In this document: positions 39,111 through 40,905 of the stretch, piece by piece
How positions within the stretch are numbered: the first letter of the stretch is position 1
How the letters are laid out: every line of letters begins with the position of its first letter
Origin: a candidate division LCP-89 bacterium
GTDB taxonomy: Bacteria; Electryoneota; B3-LCP
Direction of reading: 5' to 3'
DNA length: 40,905 nt
NCBI GenBank assembly: GCA_025774735.1
Contig: JALGZU010000004.1
Span: 1-40,905 of the forward strand
Notes under the pieces: generated by a model
Database searches by the model: none
The model's input: the letters and a program-made list of their open reading frames with translations, nothing else
What the model was told of the DNA's origin: nothing
Made by a program: the position numbers and the translations under genes

Positions 39111-40904
39111 CTACTTTGCAGGCATAATTTTATAAGCGACTCCATCAATAACTGCAATTATAGCCTTTTCAGGAGCAAAGGTTAAGTATTTCGCCTGACT
39201 GGGGGCTTTTTTAGCCAGATCGAAGAAGTCATCGGAGAAGTACTCAATTTCCATCAGTTTCATCTGTTCACCATATTCAGCATCCACCCATTCCCCCTTT
39301 TTCAAGTAGAAAGTCTTCGAACCGATGAGCTTGACCGTTTCAAGGCGAACCTGCTTTCCAGAGGCGTCAAAGAATTTCGCTTCCGTGGGTGCTTGAGCTA
39401 GTTTTTTTAACTGCTCTGTGTGCATGGACTGAGAGACTCCGGGCGCCCCGGTTTGTACACCAGCAGAATACCCCATAACATCCCAAGCTCTCTCTCGCAC
39501 TGCAGCTATATCGTCGATCTCGACATCCTCATCCGCCAGAAAGCTGGTGTACTGTGTCATGATACCATAGCGGGTACTCAAGGCAACGATTTCGTCAACA
39601 TGTTCCTTCTTCTCACCATAGAGGCGGATCTGCTCGATCAGCCAGCCGATTTTTTTCTGCGCCCAGAGCCGGGCCACGAAGGCAAACTCTTCCCGATCAG
39701 TATAGCGAGTAAAATTGAATGGGTAGGCGAACGTAAGTTTCTCATCAATAGCTTTTCCGGTCAAGGTGACCGTAGTCTTGCCGGTATCGCGATAACGGCC
39801 GGTGAGAACGAGCTGACCACCGTAGAAAATGTCGGGCAGGCTCGGAGGATAGGTGTCACGAATCCGCATATTACCGAAGTCCAATTCAGGACTGGTTAGT
39901 GCCGGATTCTGGATCTTGGAATAGAAGCTGGATACCTTCGCTTCGATATCTTCCCCGGGCGGTACGTACTCAGCCATGCCGGAATTGTCGGCTCCCAAGC
40001 GGTCTAAAAGGACGGCATTCACGTCATAACCCACACCGAAAGCGAACAGACGACTTTGATGTTGATTTTCTTTCTGAACAGCGCCGATAATTTTATCTAA
40101 CTGGGTGATGCCCGAAGTAGGCAAGCCGTCGGTCAGGAAGATGATGTAGTTGGGCCGGTTATCCCCAGGAATCTGCTGCAAGGCGGTCATTAATGCACCA
40201 TGAATATCCGTACCGCCACCGGCTTCGGATCGGTCTATTCGGGCGAGAGCTTCACGTTTCGCCGTCTGGCTGCATTCGCGGAGTTTATCCCATAACGGAT
40301 CAACCATGGAATTGTAAAAGATAATGTTGAACCAGTCATCCGAGCCTAAGTTTTCCGTAATAAACCGAGCGGCTCCCCTGGCTTGTTCAATTTTTATTCC
40401 TTTCATACTGCCGGAGACATCCAGAACTAAGATGATGTTCTTATTGATGGTTTTATGCTTCTTTAGATCCATCTGGGGGCTGGCCAGGAGGAGAAAGTAT
40501 CCATCTTCGGATTTATCCGGTCGGTAAGAGAAGAGCGTTGCCCCCATTCTTTCCTGGGACAGAGACCAGAACAGGCGGAAATCGTTGGCCGGCCTGACGC
40601 CCTCGTCGGCCCAATGGCCTTTCACTCGATTATTTCCATCCCATTCGAGCTTGAAGTCTTGAGTCGGTGAATAAACAGTCTTTAAGTCAGAGGAAGAGCT
40701 CAGTTCGAAATCGATGCGGACTTCTTCCAATACCTTTTTGGAGAATTTCTCTGTGTTCAATGGATAGCGGTATTCGATTCGGTTCCCATCAGGGCTCAGC
40801 AATTCGCTGTAGACCAATTTCACCGCCCGTTCACCTTGGGGTGGAAGAGGAAAAACATTCGTACGAAACATATCGTGATCTATGTATTCCAACAAGGCCG
40901 GATC
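39111..40904 (-). CDS. VIT and von Willebrand factor A domain protein (5' end beyond right edge)
   Basis: 597 codons are visible and the frame is open at the right edge, entering with DPALLEYIDHDMFRTNVFPL, the second half of a VIT domain, so the signal peptide and start are outside. The VWA domain begins NIILVLDVSGSMKG (MIDAS site complete) and includes LTDGLPTSG. A beta-rich region and an ARLWAQKKIGWLIEQIRLYG helix follow, as in inter-alpha-trypsin-inhibitor-like bacterial proteins. The C-terminal ~130 residues (EAKFFDASGKQVRLE and so on) are of unknown fold. Such proteins are usually exported or surface-bound and hold metal-dependent adhesion sites. It is the first visible gene of the pncA-pncB operon. 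Confidence 0.85.
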   Translation of the reverse strand, partial: DPALLEYIDHDMFRTNVFPLPPQGERAVKLVYSELLSPDGNRIEYRYPLNTEKFSKKVLEEVRIDFELSSSSDLKTVYSPTQDFKLEWDGNNRVKGHWADEGVRPANDFRLFWSLSQERMGATLFSYRPDKSEDGYFLLLASPQMDLKKHKTINKNIILVLDVSGSMKGIKIEQARGAARFITENLGSDDWFNIIFYNSMVDPLWDKLRECSQTAKREALARIDRSEAGGGTDIHGALMTALQQIPGDNRPNYIIFLTDGLPTSGITQLDKIIGAVQKENQHQSRLFAFGVGYDVNAVLLDRLGADNSGMAEYVPPGEDIEAKVSSFYSKIQNPALTSPELDFGNMRIRDTYPPSLPDIFYGGQLVLTGRYRDTGKTTVTLTGKAIDEKLTFAYPFNFTRYTDREEFAFVARLWAQKKIGWLIEQIRLYGEKKEHVDEIVALSTRYGIMTQYTSFLADEDVEIDDIAAVRERAWDVMGYSAGVQTGAPGVSQSMHTEQLKKLAQAPTEAKFFDASGKQVRLETVKLIGSKTFYLKKGEWVDAEYGEQMKLMEIEYFSDDFFDLAKKAPSQAKYLTFAPEKAIIAVIDGVAYKIMPAK

Positions 40905-40905
40905 A

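Noticed and set aside
1..40905. tRNA, rRNA, CRISPR, insertion sequences, phage or defence islands
   Set aside because: None seen: no transposase or integrase motifs, no regularly spaced repeats, no tRNA-like cloverleaf in the intergenic gaps.

Overview
The window looks like a chromosomal segment of an uncultivated bacterium of the FCB group (Fibrobacteres-Chlorobi-Bacteroidetes and the candidate phyla around it). The clue is three secreted proteins ending in a YPNPFNP...GWRD.GVH.VTFD...SGIY...SGKM.LMK module, the type IX-secretion/FlgD-like C-terminal sorting domain common in those phyla. No rRNA, tRNA, CRISPR array, transposase or phage gene is visible. I cannot name the phylum with confidence.

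Layout. (1) 1-4738, minus strand: a MetV-MetF fusion (methylene-tetrahydrofolate reductase) followed by an ECF-type ABC ATPase that seems to start at CTG, then, from its own promoter, a UbiA prenyltransferase, a maf gene broken near its 3' end by a 19-bp tandem duplication, and a RodZ-like protein cut by the left edge. (2) 5066-6785, plus strand: mntP (probably leaderless mRNA) and a DapL-type aminotransferase, closed by a strong terminator. (3) 6882-11485, minus strand: a 118-aa acidic protein, a CDF metal exporter with three C-terminal dimerisation-like domains, a MauE-thioredoxin fusion, a tetraheme lipoprotein and a 48-aa membrane miniprotein. (4) 11616-25777, minus strand: a type IV pilus operon in the order pilin, pilT, two prepilins, a PilX/GspK-like protein, pilM, pilN, pilO, pilP, secretin, SLBB protein, pilB, pilC, terminator. 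(5) 25931-27027, minus strand: an ECF sigma factor and its zinc-finger anti-sigma factor. (6) 27256-35732, plus strand: three C-terminally sorted secreted proteins (a C13/caspase-like peptidase, an Asp-box beta-propeller and a frameshifted beta-helix protein), with structured intergenic DNA between them. (7) 35903-40905, minus strand: nicotinate phosphoribosyltransferase, nicotinamidase, an AhpD-like protein, a methyltransferase and a VIT/VWA protein cut by the right edge.

The most striking observation is in the pilus operon. The secretin ends in a copy of the globular domain of the operon's own major pilin (about 75 of 87 residues identical). The DNA shows how: about 340 bp covering the pilin 3' end, the intergenic gap and the first codons of pilT has been copied onto the 3' end of the secretin gene. 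The vestigial pilT start is still readable downstream. I know of no described secretin with a pilin head.

Seven likely promoters in the window share one pattern, TTGACA/T or a close variant, exactly 17 bp, then TATATT/TATCTT/TACATT. One of them sits 235 bp ahead of the beta-propeller gene and drives a structured, terminator-ended leader or small RNA.
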